Position numbers and translations under genes: made by a program
Shown here: positions 16,701 through 26,030 of the stretch, one piece after another
Layout: every line of letters begins with the position of its first letter
Numbering within the stretch: position 1 is the first letter of the stretch
The notes under the pieces: model-generated
The model's input: only the letters and a program-made list of their open reading frames with translations
The model's database searches: none
Told to the model about the DNA's origin: nothing
NCBI RefSeq assembly: GCF_014649795.1
Contig: NZ_BMTS01000012.1
Span: 62,001-126,000, forward strand
From: Streptomyces melanogenes
Lineage (GTDB): Bacteria; Actinomycetota; Actinomycetes; Streptomycetales; Streptomycetaceae
Direction: 5' to 3'
Length of the DNA: 64,000 nt

Positions 16701-17741
16701 TCAGGTCGACGACCGGACGACCAGCTCCGTCGGCAGGACCAGGCGCGGGCGGGACGGCTCGCCCGCCGCGATCTGGGCGAGCAGCAGCTCCGTCATCGCC
16801 CGGCCCATCTCCTCGATCGGCTGGCGCACGCTGGTGAGCGGCGGCTCCATGTGGCGGGCGATCGCCGAGTCGTCGAAGCCCACGAGCGAGACGTCCTCCG
16901 GAACCCGGCGGCCCCGCTCGCGCAGCACCTGGCGGGCGCCGGACGCCATCACGTCCGAGGCCGCGAAGACCGCGTCCACCTCCGGCGCCCGGCCCAGCAG
17001 ATCGGCCATCGCCCCGCGGCCGCCCTCCTCGGTGAAGTCCGCCGGGGATATCAGGTGCGGGGCGGCGGGCAGCCCGGCCTCGGCGAGGGCGGCCCGGTAG
17101 CCGTCCAGGCGGCGGCGCGCCCCGTACACGTCCAGCGGCCCGGTGATCGTGGCTATCGAACGGCGCCCGCGCGCCACCAGGTGGGCCACGGCCGCCCGCG
17201 CCCCGGCGAAGTTGTCCGAGTCCACCGAGGCCAGCGGCTCGTCCTCGGAGCGCGGGCCGCTGATCACCACCGGCATGTCCAGCTGCTCCAGGAGCTCGGG
17301 CAGCGGGTCGTCGGCGTGCACGCCCACCAGCAGCACGCCGTCGACCCGATGGCCCGTCAGGTACTGGGCGAGCCGGCGGCGCTCCCGGTCGCTGCCCACC
17401 AGGGTCAGCAGGAGCTGCATCTCCGTCTCCGCGAGGGCCTGGCCCACCCCCCGGACGACCTCCGAGAAGTACGGCTCCGCGAAGAAGCGCGTCTCCGTCT
17501 CGGGGACGACCAGGGCGATCGCGTCCGTACGGTTGGCGGCCAGGGCGCGGGCCGCACGGTTGGGGACGTAGCCGAGCTCAGCCACCGCCGCCTCGACGGC
17601 CGCGCGGGTGCGGTCGCTGACCCGGGGCGAGCCGTTGATCACCCGCGACACCGTGCCCCGGCCGACCCCGGCACGCGCCGCCACCTCTTCAAGGGTGGGC
17701 CGCCCGGCTCCGCGGCCCCGTACCGTGCGAGCTGCTGTCAT
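16701..17741 (-). CDS. cebR: CebR, LacI-family cellobiose repressor
   Basis: A 346-aa LacI/GalR repressor. The HTH is at about residues 14-36 (PTLEEVAARAGVGRGTVSRVIN) and the hinge helix at RAARALAANRT. A periplasmic-binding-like effector domain fills the rest (IALVVPETETRFFAEPYFSEVVRGV; GVLLVGVHADD; DAVFAASDVMASGA; VSLVGFDDS). The start at 17741 has GGGGAGG just upstream. The frame opens 8 codons earlier without a better site. It is divergent from cebEFG-bglC. The 14-bp box TGGGAGCGCTCCCA between them is the operator known for CebR, which is released by cellobiose or cellotriose. Confidence 0.93.
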   Translation of the reverse strand: MTAARTVRGRGAGRPTLEEVAARAGVGRGTVSRVINGSPRVSDRTRAAVEAAVAELGYVPNRAARALAANRTDAIALVVPETETRFFAEPYFSEVVRGVGQALAETEMQLLLTLVGSDRERRRLAQYLTGHRVDGVLLVGVHADDPLPELLEQLDMPVVISGPRSEDEPLASVDSDNFAGARAAVAHLVARGRRSIATITGPLDVYGARRRLDGYRAALAEAGLPAAPHLISPADFTEEGGRGAMADLLGRAPEVDAVFAASDVMASGARQVLRERGRRVPEDVSLVGFDDSAIARHMEPPLTSVRQPIEEMGRAMTELLLAQIAAGEPSRPRLVLPTELVVRSST

Positions 17742-17873
17742 GCCTGCCTCCCCGTCTCGCCGCACATCGCGGAACTGGGGTGAAAGCTAACAGCCCGACC
17801 TCGGCCGCGGGCTGCCTTTGTCCGCTCCCTTGACACCCTCCCGGGCAGTCGCCACCCTTCAACACATCACGAC

Positions 17874-17887
17874 TGGGAGCGCTCCCA
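17874..17887. promoter_or_regulatory. CebR operator upstream of cebE
   Basis: A perfect 14-bp palindrome, TGGGAGCGCTCCCA, in the cebR-cebE divergent region, 90 bases before the cebE ATG. It is identical to the CebR box known from other streptomycetes. Confidence 0.95.
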
Positions 17888-17977
17888 CCCCGGGGTACCC
17901 GTACACCTTCCGCACCTTCCCCCACTGCACGACTGACCGTCAATCACCCTGCACGGCAAGCCAGTTGGAGGATCACC

Positions 17978-19330
17978 ATGCGTATACGCACAAGAAAACG
18001 CGGGCCCGTCCGGGTCGCGGCCCTGGCCGTCGTCGCGGCGCTCGGCGCCTCGCTGCTCGCGGGCTGCGCCGACGACGGCGGCAGCTTGGACTCCGCCTCG
18101 TCCGGCTCCTCCTCCGGCGGCAGCGGGGGCGGCGGCACCAGGACGACGCTCACGGTGGGTGTCTTCGGCGCCTTCGGCCTCAAGGAGGCCGGGCTCTACG
18201 ACGCGTACATGAAGCTCCACCCGGACATCGAGATCAAGCAGACGTCGATCGAGCGGAACGAGAACTACTACCCGCAGCTGCTCACCCACCTCGGCTCCGG
18301 CAGCGGGCTCGCCGACATCCAGGCCGTGGAGGTCAACAACATCGCCGAGGTCACCGCCACCCAGGCGGGCCGCCTCGAAGACCTCGGCAAGGTGAAGGGC
18401 GTCGACAAGGACGCCTTCCTGCCCTGGAAGTGGGGGCAGGCCACCACCAAGGACGGCAGGACCGTCGGGCTCGGCACCGACATCGGGCCGCAGGGCATCT
18501 GCTACCGCAAGGACCTGTTCGCCGCCGCCGGGCTGCCCACCGACCGGGACGCCGTGGGGAAGCTGTGGGCGGGCGACTGGCAGAAGTACCTGGCGGCCGG
18601 TGAGCGCTACAAGGCGAAGGCGCCCAAGGGCACGGCGTTCGTCGACTCCGCCTCGGGGGTCATGGCCGCCATCACCGGCGGCAGCGCCACCCGCTACTAC
18701 GACGGTGACGGCAAGGTCGTCTACAAGTCCAACCCGGCCGTGAAGGAGGCCTGGGACACGGCGACCTCGTTCGCCACGCACGGGCTGACCGCCAAGCTGC
18801 AGCAGTTCCAGCCCAGTTGGGACCAGGGCTTCGCCAACGGCACCTTCGCCACCGTCTCCTGCCCCGCCTGGATGCTCGGCTACATCCAGGACAAGGCGGG
18901 CGAGGCCGGCAAGGGCAAGTGGGACGTGGCGGCCGCGCCCAAGCCGTCCAACTGGGGCGGCTCCTTCCTCGTCGTCCCCTCGGCGGGCAAGCACCGTGCC
19001 CAGGCCGCCGAGCTCGCGGCCTGGCTGACCGCCCCGGCCCAGCAGGCGACGCTCTTCGAGAAGCGCGGCAGCTTCCCCAGCGCCCGCGCCGCGTACGCCC
19101 TGCCCGCCGTCTCCGGCGCCCAGCACGCCTACTTCGGCGGCGCCCCCATCGGGAAGATCTTCGCCAAGGCCGCCGAGGGCACCCCGGTGCAGATCCTCGG
19201 CCCGAAGGACCTGATCATCGCGCAGAACCTCGCCGACGTCGGGATGCTCCAGGTCGACCAGAAGGGCCGCTCCCCCGAGGCGGGCTGGAACGCGGCGGTG
19301 AAGGCCATCGACAACGCGCTGGACCAGTGA
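17978..19330 (+). CDS. cebE: CebE, cello-oligosaccharide-binding lipoprotein
   Basis: A 450-aa family 1 extracellular solute-binding protein. It catches cellobiose and cellotriose for the CebFG importer. A lipoprotein signal covers residues 1-30, with lipobox LAGC (Cys at about residue 30), then a Gly/Ser linker. The mature domain shows KLHPDIEIKQTSIERNENYYPQLLTHL and the typical ABC-sugar elements GLGTDIGPQGICYRKDLFAAAGLP and WGGSFLVVP. The ATG at 17978 has GGAGG 7 bases upstream. The stop overlaps cebF by GTGA. The assignment uses family and the adjacent CebR box. Confidence 0.93.
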   Translation: MRIRTRKRGPVRVAALAVVAALGASLLAGCADDGGSLDSASSGSSSGGSGGGGTRTTLTVGVFGAFGLKEAGLYDAYMKLHPDIEIKQTSIERNENYYPQLLTHLGSGSGLADIQAVEVNNIAEVTATQAGRLEDLGKVKGVDKDAFLPWKWGQATTKDGRTVGLGTDIGPQGICYRKDLFAAAGLPTDRDAVGKLWAGDWQKYLAAGERYKAKAPKGTAFVDSASGVMAAITGGSATRYYDGDGKVVYKSNPAVKEAWDTATSFATHGLTAKLQQFQPSWDQGFANGTFATVSCPAWMLGYIQDKAGEAGKGKWDVAAAPKPSNWGGSFLVVPSAGKHRAQAAELAAWLTAPAQQATLFEKRGSFPSARAAYALPAVSGAQHAYFGGAPIGKIFAKAAEGTPVQILGPKDLIIAQNLADVGMLQVDQKGRSPEAGWNAAVKAIDNALDQ

Positions 19331-20325
19331 CGGTGACCAGCGGCACGGGGGCGGTGGGCGCTCCCGCCGCCGCCCCCGCCGACCCCCTCGACCCCGCCGA
19401 GGCACGGCGGCGGGAGCGGCGCAGCCGGTGGTATCGGCGCGATGTGCGCTGGAGTCCGTACGCCCTCGTCGCGCCCTTCTTCCTCTTCTTCGCCGCGTTC
19501 GGGCTCTTCCCCCTCCTCTATACGGGCTGGGCCTCGCTGCACCAGGTCGAGCTGACCGCTCCGAACGAGATGCACTGGGTCGGGCTGCGCAACTTCTCCC
19601 GGCTGCTGTCGGACGAGTTCTTCTGGAACGCGCTGCGCAACACCTTCACCATCGGCGTCATCTCCACCGTCCCCCAGCTCCTGATCGCGCTCGGCGTGGC
19701 CCATCTGCTCCACTTCAAGCTGCGCGGCTCGATGTTCTTCCGGGTCGCCGTCCTCACCCCGTACGCCACCAGCGTGGCGGCGGCGACCCTGGTCTTCGTC
19801 CTCCTCTTCGGGCGCGACTACGGCATGGTCAACTGGGCGCTGGGCCAGCTCGGCTGGGGCCCGGTCGACTGGCAGAACGGCACCTGGACCTCCCAGTTCG
19901 CGGTCTCCACGATCGTGGTGTGGCGCTGGACCGGCTACAACGCGCTGATCTACCTGGCCGCGATGCAGGCCATCCCGCCCGACCTCTACGAGTCCGCCGC
20001 GCTCGACGGGGCCTCGCGCTGGCAGCAGTTCCGGCACGTCACCGTGCCCTCGCTGCGGCCGACCATCCTGTTCACCTGCGTCGTGTCCACGATCGGCGCG
20101 ACCCAGCTGTTCGGCGAACCGCTGCTGTTCAACGGCGGCGCGGGCGCCACCGGCGGCTCCGACCACCAGTTCCAGACGCTCGGCCTCTATCTGTACGAAC
20201 AGGGCTGGGTGAACCTCCACCTCGGCCGGGCCTCCGCCATCGCCTGGACGATGTTCCTGATCCTGCTGCTGATCGGCGCCGCGAACTGGCTGATCTCGCG
20301 CGCGCTGCGCAAGGAGACGACGTGA
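19327..20325 (+). CDS. cebF: CebF, sugar ABC transporter permease
   Basis: A 332-aa MalF-type permease with six predicted membrane segments, beginning YALVAPFFLFFAAFGLFPLLYTGW. The EAA loop that contacts the ATPase reads YESAALDGASRWQQFRHVTVPSLRP. A Pro/Ala-rich cytoplasmic leader precedes the first helix. The GTG at 19327 overlaps the cebE stop (GTGA). A GTG six bases later is possible. There is no ATPase gene in the operon. In Streptomyces the shared ATPase MsiK, encoded elsewhere, serves this type of importer. Confidence 0.92.
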   Translation: MTVTSGTGAVGAPAAAPADPLDPAEARRRERRSRWYRRDVRWSPYALVAPFFLFFAAFGLFPLLYTGWASLHQVELTAPNEMHWVGLRNFSRLLSDEFFWNALRNTFTIGVISTVPQLLIALGVAHLLHFKLRGSMFFRVAVLTPYATSVAAATLVFVLLFGRDYGMVNWALGQLGWGPVDWQNGTWTSQFAVSTIVVWRWTGYNALIYLAAMQAIPPDLYESAALDGASRWQQFRHVTVPSLRPTILFTCVVSTIGATQLFGEPLLFNGGAGATGGSDHQFQTLGLYLYEQGWVNLHLGRASAIAWTMFLILLLIGAANWLISRALRKETT

Positions 20326-21197
20326 GCGCCAAGACGACGGCACCGGCCGTCCCCCGATCCGTCCACCGCGCCGGGCGCCAACTGCACGGCGGACGGCTGA
20401 CGTACGCGATCCTGATCCTCTTCACCGCGGGCTCGCTCTTCCCTCTGGTGTGGACGGCGGTCGCCGCCTCCCGCAGCAACGAGCGGCTCGCCCAGACTCC
20501 CCCTCCCTTCTGGTTCGGCGGCAACCTCTTCAGGAACCTCAAGATCGCCTGGACCGACGCCCACATGGGCACGGCCCTGCTCAACACCACGATCGTGGCG
20601 GGCTCGATCGCGCTCGGCACGGTCTTCTTCTCCACGCTCGCCGGCTTCGCCTTCGCCAAGCTGCGGTTCCGCTTCAAGAACCTGCTGCTCCTGCTGGTGA
20701 TCGGCACGATGATGATCCCGCCCCAGCTCAGCGTCGTCCCCCTCTACATGATGGTGGCGAAGCTGTCCTGGACCGATCAGCTCCAGGCGGTCGTCCTGCC
20801 GACCCTGGTCAGCGCCTTCGGGGTGTTCTTCATGCGGCAGTTCCTCGTCGAGGCGCTGCCCACCGAGCTGATCGAGGCCGCCCGGGTCGACGGCGCGAGC
20901 AGCTGGCGGGTGGTGTGGCACGTGGTCTTCCCGGCCGCCCGGCCCGCGATGGCCGTCCTGGGCATGCTGACCTTCGTGATGGCCTGGAACGACTTCTTCT
21001 GGCCGATCATCGCGCTGACCCAGAACGGCAGCCCCACGGTCCAGGTGGCGCTCACCGGACTCGGCCGCGGCTACATCCCCGACCAGTCGGTCATCATGGC
21101 CGGCGCCCTCCTCGGCACCCTGCCCCTGCTGCTCGCGTTCGTGCTGTTCGGCAAGCAGATCGTGGGCGGGATCATGCAGGGCGCGGTGAAGGGCTGA
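20322..21197 (+). CDS. cebG: CebG, sugar ABC transporter permease
   Basis: A 291-aa MalG-type permease, partner of CebF. Six hydrophobic spans run from LTYAILILFTAGSLFPLVWT to LLGTLPLLLAFVLFGKQIVGG. The EAA loop is IEAARVDGASSWRVVWHVVFPAARP. The GTG at 20322 overlaps the cebF stop (GTGA). A 94-base gap with a second CebR box separates it from bglC. Confidence 0.92.
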   Translation: MSAKTTAPAVPRSVHRAGRQLHGGRLTYAILILFTAGSLFPLVWTAVAASRSNERLAQTPPPFWFGGNLFRNLKIAWTDAHMGTALLNTTIVAGSIALGTVFFSTLAGFAFAKLRFRFKNLLLLLVIGTMMIPPQLSVVPLYMMVAKLSWTDQLQAVVLPTLVSAFGVFFMRQFLVEALPTELIEAARVDGASSWRVVWHVVFPAARPAMAVLGMLTFVMAWNDFFWPIIALTQNGSPTVQVALTGLGRGYIPDQSVIMAGALLGTLPLLLAFVLFGKQIVGGIMQGAVKG

Positions 21198-21278
21198 GCG
21201 GGTGCCGGTGCCTGCGCCGGTGCCCGTCCTGGTGCCTGAGCCTGTGCCTCACATCAACCTCCTTCCGTACGACCACGA

Positions 21279-21292
21279 TGGGAGCGCTTCCA
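21279..21292. promoter_or_regulatory. CebR-like operator overlapping the bglC ribosome site and start
   Basis: TGGGAGCGCTTCCA differs at one position from the perfect box. Its GGGAG (21280-21284) is the only Shine-Dalgarno before bglC, and its last base is the A of the ATG at 21292. Operator and translation start therefore coincide. Confidence 0.85.
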
Positions 21293-22752
21293 TGTACGAA
21301 CCCGTGCCCGCGTCCGCATCCGACACCTTCCCGCCCGACTTCCTCTGGGGCGCCGCCACCTCCGCGTACCAGATCGAGGGCGCGGTCGCCGAGGGCGGCC
21401 GGACGCCGTCCATCTGGGACACCTTCTGCCGTACGCCGGGGAAGGTGTCCGGCGGGGACAGCGGGGACGTCGCCGTCGACCACTACCACCGCTGGCGGGA
21501 CGACGTCCGGCTGATGGCGGACCTGAACCTCACCGCGTACCGCTTCTCGGTGTCCTGGTCGCGGGTGCAGCCGACCGGGCGCGGCCCCGCCGTCCAGCGC
21601 GGGCTGGACTTCTACCGCGCGCTGGTGGACGGCCTCCTGGAGCGGGGCATCAGGCCCTCCCTCACGCTCTACCACTGGGACCTGCCGCAGGAGTTGGAGT
21701 CCGCGGGCGGCTGGCCCGAGCGGGACACCGCCCACCGGTTCGCGGACTACGCGGGGCTGGTCGCCGAGGCGCTCGGCGACCGGGTGGATATGTGGACCAC
21801 CCTCAACGAGCCCTGGTGCAGCGCCTTCCTGGGATACGGCTCCGGCGTCCACGCACCCGGCCGCACCGATCCGGTGGCGGCGCTGCGGGCCGCGCACCAC
21901 CTCAACCTGGGCCACGGGCTCGCCGCCCGGGCACTGCGCGCCACGCTGCCGAAGGCCGCCAAACTGGCGATCAGCCTCAACCCGAGCGCGGTCAGGGCCC
22001 GCACCCAGTCGCCCGCCGACCTGGACGCGCGCCGGCGCATCGACGCGCTCGCCAACCGGGTGTTCACGGGGCCGATGTTCAAGGGCGCGTACGACGACGA
22101 CCTGCTGCGGGACACCGCTCGGCTCACCGACTGGTCGTTCGTCCACGACGGCGATCTGAGCATCACCAAGCACCCCCTCGATCTGCTGGGCATCAACTAC
22201 TACGCACCCTCAGTTGTATCCGCCGCCACTGACAATTACCCCGACAACGGCCCTGACCTGCGCGAACCCCGTCCCGACGGCCACGGCGAGAGCGCGCACT
22301 CGCCGTGGCCCGGCGCCGACTCGGTCCGCTTCCACCGGCCGCCGGGCGAGCTGACGGCGATGGACTGGTCGATCGACCCGACCGGCCTCTACGACCTGCT
22401 GATGCGCTACACGCGGGAGGCGCCGGGCGTACCCCTGATGATCACGGAGAACGGCGCCGCGTACGACGACAAGCCCGCCCCCGACGGCGCGGTGCACGAC
22501 CCGGACCGCATCCGCTATCTGCACGGCCACCTCGCGGCGGTGCGGCGGGCGATGCGGGACGGGGCGGACGTACGCGGGTACTTCCTGTGGTCGCTGCTCG
22601 ACAACTTCGAGTGGGCGTACGGCTACGGCAAGCGGTTCGGGGCGGTGTACGTCGACTACGAGACGCAGGCCCGTACGCCCAAGTCCAGCGCGCGCTGGTA
22701 CGGGGAGCTGGCGCGGACGGGGGTGCTGCCGGAGGCGGGCCCCGACGCGTGA
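21292..22752 (+). CDS. bglC: BglC, GH1 beta-glucosidase
   Basis: A 486-aa cytoplasmic family 1 beta-glucosidase that splits imported cellobiose and cellotriose to glucose. It also controls inducer level for CebR. The acid/base Glu is in TLNEPW and the nucleophile in MITENGAAYDD. The N-terminal signature FLWGAATSAYQIEGAV is present, as is the aglycone-site end GYFLWSLLDNFEWAYGYGKRFG. The ATG at 21292 is preferred because GGGAG lies 7 bases upstream and homologues begin near here. A GTG at 21202 is in frame. No signal peptide is seen. Confidence 0.94.
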   Translation: MYEPVPASASDTFPPDFLWGAATSAYQIEGAVAEGGRTPSIWDTFCRTPGKVSGGDSGDVAVDHYHRWRDDVRLMADLNLTAYRFSVSWSRVQPTGRGPAVQRGLDFYRALVDGLLERGIRPSLTLYHWDLPQELESAGGWPERDTAHRFADYAGLVAEALGDRVDMWTTLNEPWCSAFLGYGSGVHAPGRTDPVAALRAAHHLNLGHGLAARALRATLPKAAKLAISLNPSAVRARTQSPADLDARRRIDALANRVFTGPMFKGAYDDDLLRDTARLTDWSFVHDGDLSITKHPLDLLGINYYAPSVVSAATDNYPDNGPDLREPRPDGHGESAHSPWPGADSVRFHRPPGELTAMDWSIDPTGLYDLLMRYTREAPGVPLMITENGAAYDDKPAPDGAVHDPDRIRYLHGHLAAVRRAMRDGADVRGYFLWSLLDNFEWAYGYGKRFGAVYVDYETQARTPKSSARWYGELARTGVLPEAGPDA

Positions 22753-22828
22753 CGCCGACGCGCGCGCCCCGGCCGGGTGGGGGGGTGAACCGGCGGGGCA
22801 CGCACAGGGGTTGGGGCCTCGGGTCCGG

Positions 22829-24286
22829 CTACTTCAGGGCGGCGAAGGCCTTCGTGAAGGCCAGCGGGTCCTGGAGGACGGAGGAGCAGGTCGGGTCGGC
22901 GGAGTTCTTGGCGCCGCTCGCGCACTGCTTGTCCCGGGCGCCGGACCACATGGCGAGCCGGCCCAGGCCCGTGGACTTGGCGAAGTCCACCAGCTGGGTG
23001 GCGTCGTCGACCTTGAACGTCTCAGAGCTGACGTCGTTGACGCCGATCATCGGGGTGACGGCCACGGCCTTCCAGGCGGCGGCGTCGGAGAGCCCCAGGA
23101 CGCCCTTGATCTGGGCCTGGGTGGCGGTCGCGGCCTGGATGGCGTACGTGCCCATGTCACCGCTGTACGCCGGGCCGTAGTCCATCGCCATGATGTTGAC
23201 GGCCGAGACGGCGACGCCGTTCTTCTTGGCGTCGGCGACGAGGTCGACGCCGGGCTGGGTGAGGCCCTCCGGCATCACGGGCAGCGTGAACGCCACGTCG
23301 AGGCCCGGGTGGGACTTCTGGAGCTGCGCGATGGCCTGTGCGCGGCGGGAGTTGGCGGCGGTGTCCGGCAGGGCCGCGCCCTCGATGTCGAAGTCGACCT
23401 TGGTGAGCTTGTACGCGTCGATGACCTTGCCGTACGCGGCGGCGAGCTCGGCGGTGCTCTTGCAGGCGAGGCCGAGTTCGGAGCCGGCCGCGCCGCCGAA
23501 CGAGACGCGTACGTCGCCGCCCTTGGCGCGCAGGGCGCCTATCTGCGCGGCGACGGCGTCGCTGTTCAGGTCGCTGACCCCGCCCCACTTCGGGGCGCAG
23601 CCGCCGCCGGAGGTGACGAAGGCGAGGTGGAACTCCTTCACGCCGGTCTTGGTGGCGGTGTCGACGAGGTCGTACGCGGGGTAGAGGGAGGTGTCGATGT
23701 AGGGGGCGAAGCGGGTGGTGGTGCCGGGGGTGGGGGGTTGGGGGGTGCTCGTCTGGGTCTTTGTGGGGGTGGGGGTGGGCTTGCTGGTCGCCGTGGGCGT
23801 GGGCTTGGGCTGGGTGGTCGGGCGGCCGGTCGGGGCGGGGGTCGCTCCGGTGTCGACCGAGCACTTCTCCTGGTTGATCAGACAGCCGGTGGGGTCGCCC
23901 GCGGTGCCGGTGGAGTCGGTGACGAAGCCGACGGTGACGGAGGCGCCGGGGGCGAGTCCGTTCTTGTCCCAGGCGGCGGGCTTCACGGTGACGTGCTGAC
24001 CCTTGACGGTCTGCTCGCCGTTCCAGAGGGAGGAGAGCTTGGTCCCGGCCGGGAGGTCGAACTCCAGGGTCCAGTCGGCGAGGGCCTTGCCGGAGTCGTT
24101 GGTGACGACGTACTGGCCGGTGTAGCCGCCGCCCCAGCTGCTGGTCCTGGTGTACGCGGCGCCTACGGAGGCGGCCTGGGCGGTGCCGGTGAGCGCGAAG
24201 GCCGCGCCGCCGATGACGGCCGCGGCGACCACGGCGCCGATCGCCTTCGTCTTGCCGCTCGCGCGGCGGCGGTGAGTGCGGGTCAT
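22829..24286 (-). CDS. Secreted CBM2-GH18 protein (chitinase-like)
   Basis: A 485-aa exported protein. A Sec signal covers about residues 1-38 (IGAVVAAAVIGGAAFALTGTAQAA). A CBM2 module follows at 40-145 (YTRTSSWGGGYTGQYVVTNDSGKALADWTLEF, surface Trp residues), then a Pro/Thr linker at about 148-190. The catalytic GH18-type barrel runs from RFAPYIDTSLYPAYDL to the end. The catalytic signature reads KVDFDIEG, keeping the acid Glu but shorter than DGxDxDxE. This is like the chitinase D/lectin-like branch (AFVTSGGGCAPKWGG). Activity on chitin is therefore likely but not certain. Confidence 0.9.
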   Translation of the reverse strand: MTRTHRRRASGKTKAIGAVVAAAVIGGAAFALTGTAQAASVGAAYTRTSSWGGGYTGQYVVTNDSGKALADWTLEFDLPAGTKLSSLWNGEQTVKGQHVTVKPAAWDKNGLAPGASVTVGFVTDSTGTAGDPTGCLINQEKCSVDTGATPAPTGRPTTQPKPTPTATSKPTPTPTKTQTSTPQPPTPGTTTRFAPYIDTSLYPAYDLVDTATKTGVKEFHLAFVTSGGGCAPKWGGVSDLNSDAVAAQIGALRAKGGDVRVSFGGAAGSELGLACKSTAELAAAYGKVIDAYKLTKVDFDIEGAALPDTAANSRRAQAIAQLQKSHPGLDVAFTLPVMPEGLTQPGVDLVADAKKNGVAVSAVNIMAMDYGPAYSGDMGTYAIQAATATQAQIKGVLGLSDAAAWKAVAVTPMIGVNDVSSETFKVDDATQLVDFAKSTGLGRLAMWSGARDKQCASGAKNSADPTCSSVLQDPLAFTKAFAALK

Positions 24287-24300
24287 TGTGGGTGCGCCTG

Positions 24301-24420
24301 CCTCTGGGGTTGGGGGTGGGGGGTGGTGCGGGTGGGGGGTGCGGGCAGCACGCTAGCTCTTGGGAAACGGGTAAATGGGGTGCCGGGGGTAGGGGTTGGA
24401 TCTTTTAGGGTGGGCTTAAG
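24301..24420. other. G-rich tract upstream of the CBM2-GH18 gene
   Basis: About 120 bases upstream of the start contain many runs of four to six G on the plus strand (C on the coding strand of the chitinase-like gene). They include closely spaced GGGGG/GGGGGG/GGG/GGGGGG blocks, a G-quadruplex-type arrangement. No coding pattern or known operator is seen. Confidence 0.5.
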
Positions 24421-24506
24421 GGGTGGATGCGGCGCGGTTAATCCCCGGGGGGTGAGAGCCCCCACCCCGCCCCTTCCCGAAAGCCCTCTGGCGGGCGGCC
24501 GAGTTC

Positions 24507-24611
24507 TTTGTCTGCGGACCGTGCTGGGTTGCTCGCGCAGTTCCCCGCGCCCCTAGGTGGTCAGGGGCGCGGGGAACTGCGCGACCAGCCACCCACGGTC
24601 CGCAGCCGACG
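24507..24611. repeat. Modular intergenic palindrome, copy 2 (short form)
   Basis: This copy has both outer and inner arms, but the central stem is reduced to a few bases (around AGGTGGTC), giving a near-continuous palindrome of about 105 bases. It lies between the CBM2-GH18 promoter region and the 3' end of the histidine kinase gene. Confidence 0.9.
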
Positions 24612-24662
24612 GACCCGGCCGTCCGCCGGAGGACTTTCGGGAAGGGGTGGGGTGGGGGTCAC

Positions 24663-26030
24663 TCACGTCGGAGACGGGCGGCGCGGGCGGCGGCGGGCCC
24701 TGATCCGCGATGTCGGGCGTGGCGCGCCCAGGCCGATCCAGACGCGGACCTCCGTCCCGCCCAGCACCGACCGCCCCAACCGCACGTCACCCCCCGTCGA
24801 CTCCGCCATCCGCCGCACGATGTCCAGGCCCAGGCCCGTCGAACCTCCGCCGCTGGACCCCCGCGCCAGCGCCGCCCGAGGATCCGCGATACCCGACCCC
24901 GCGTCCGAGACCAGCACGATCACCGCGTCCTCCCCGTTGTGGACGTCGACCGAGAACGCCGTCCCCTCCGGGGTGTGCCGGAACACGTTGCCGAGCATCG
25001 CGTCGAGCGCCGCGGCCAGTTCGGGCCGCGCGACCGGGATGCGGACCGGGCGTTCGACGCCCGCGAGCCGTACCTCCCGGCCCTCGTCCTCCGCCAGCGC
25101 CGACCAGAACGCCATCCGGTCCCGGATGACCTCGGACGCGTCGCACCCGGCGCCCGCCCCGGCGGGCTGGGTCTGCGGCTTGGCCTCCCGCGCCGTACGG
25201 ATGATCGTGTCGACCTCGCGCTCCAACTGCTCGACGGCCGCCCGCGTCTGCTCGGCGGCGGGCCCCTCCCCCAGGGAAGCCGCGTTGAGCCGCAGCACCG
25301 TCAGGGGGGTGCGTAGTCGGTGCGACAGGTCCGCCGCCAACTCACGCTCGTTCGCGAGGAGTTGGACCACCTGATCCGCCATGGAATTGAAGGCCACCGC
25401 CGCCGAGCGCAACTCCGCCGGGCCCTCCTCCGGCACCCGCGCCCCCAGCTTCCCCTCCCCCAAGTCGTGCGCCGCCCCCGCCAGCCGCTGCGCCGGGCGC
25501 ACCATCCGTACACCCAGGCGGTCCGCCACCGCCACCGAGCCGATGACGAGGGCGATGCCCACGCCCGCCAGGACCAGCCACGCCGTGGCCACGCCGTTGG
25601 TGACCTCGGCCTCGGGCACGTACACCTCGACGATCGCGATCTCGCCCGAGCTCAGCGCGGTCGGCTGGAGCAGGGTGGAGCCGCCGGGGACGCTGGAGAT
25701 GTACGCGCGGACCACCTTCCGCGTCGCGTCCAGGTCCTTGCGCGGCGCCCGCCCCCGGCCGACCTCGACGGGCGCGCCGCCCGGCGCCGCCGGGACGTGC
25801 ACGGCCATCCGGCCCGCCGCGCCCGCCTGGGTGGAGGCGACGGCCCGTTCGAGCGCGTCGCGGTCGGCGGTGATGGAGAGGGTCGGGCCGATCGCGGCGG
25901 CCTGCCGCTCGGCGTTGGAGAAGGCGCGGTCGCGGGCCATCTCCTTGATGACCAGGCCCAGCGGTACGGCGAAGGCGAGCACCACCATCAGCGTGACGGC
26001 GACCGCGACCTTCACCAGCGCCCACCTCAT
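24663..26030 (-). CDS. Sensor histidine kinase of a two-component pair
   Basis: A 455-aa membrane kinase. A first membrane helix (about 6-28), an extracellular sensor of about 115 residues and a second helix (about 148-170) lead into a HAMP region. The H box LAADLSHRLRTPLTVLRL carries the phosphorylatable His237. N, G1 (VSDAGSGIAD) and G2 (STGLGLDIVRR) ATP-site motifs follow, then an Arg-rich tail. The ATG overlaps the stop of the response regulator gene (ATGA), so the pair is coupled. The signal is not deducible. Confidence 0.93.
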   Translation of the reverse strand: MRWALVKVAVAVTLMVVLAFAVPLGLVIKEMARDRAFSNAERQAAAIGPTLSITADRDALERAVASTQAGAAGRMAVHVPAAPGGAPVEVGRGRAPRKDLDATRKVVRAYISSVPGGSTLLQPTALSSGEIAIVEVYVPEAEVTNGVATAWLVLAGVGIALVIGSVAVADRLGVRMVRPAQRLAGAAHDLGEGKLGARVPEEGPAELRSAAVAFNSMADQVVQLLANERELAADLSHRLRTPLTVLRLNAASLGEGPAAEQTRAAVEQLEREVDTIIRTAREAKPQTQPAGAGAGCDASEVIRDRMAFWSALAEDEGREVRLAGVERPVRIPVARPELAAALDAMLGNVFRHTPEGTAFSVDVHNGEDAVIVLVSDAGSGIADPRAALARGSSGGGSTGLGLDIVRRMAESTGGDVRLGRSVLGGTEVRVWIGLGAPRPTSRIRARRRPRRPSPT

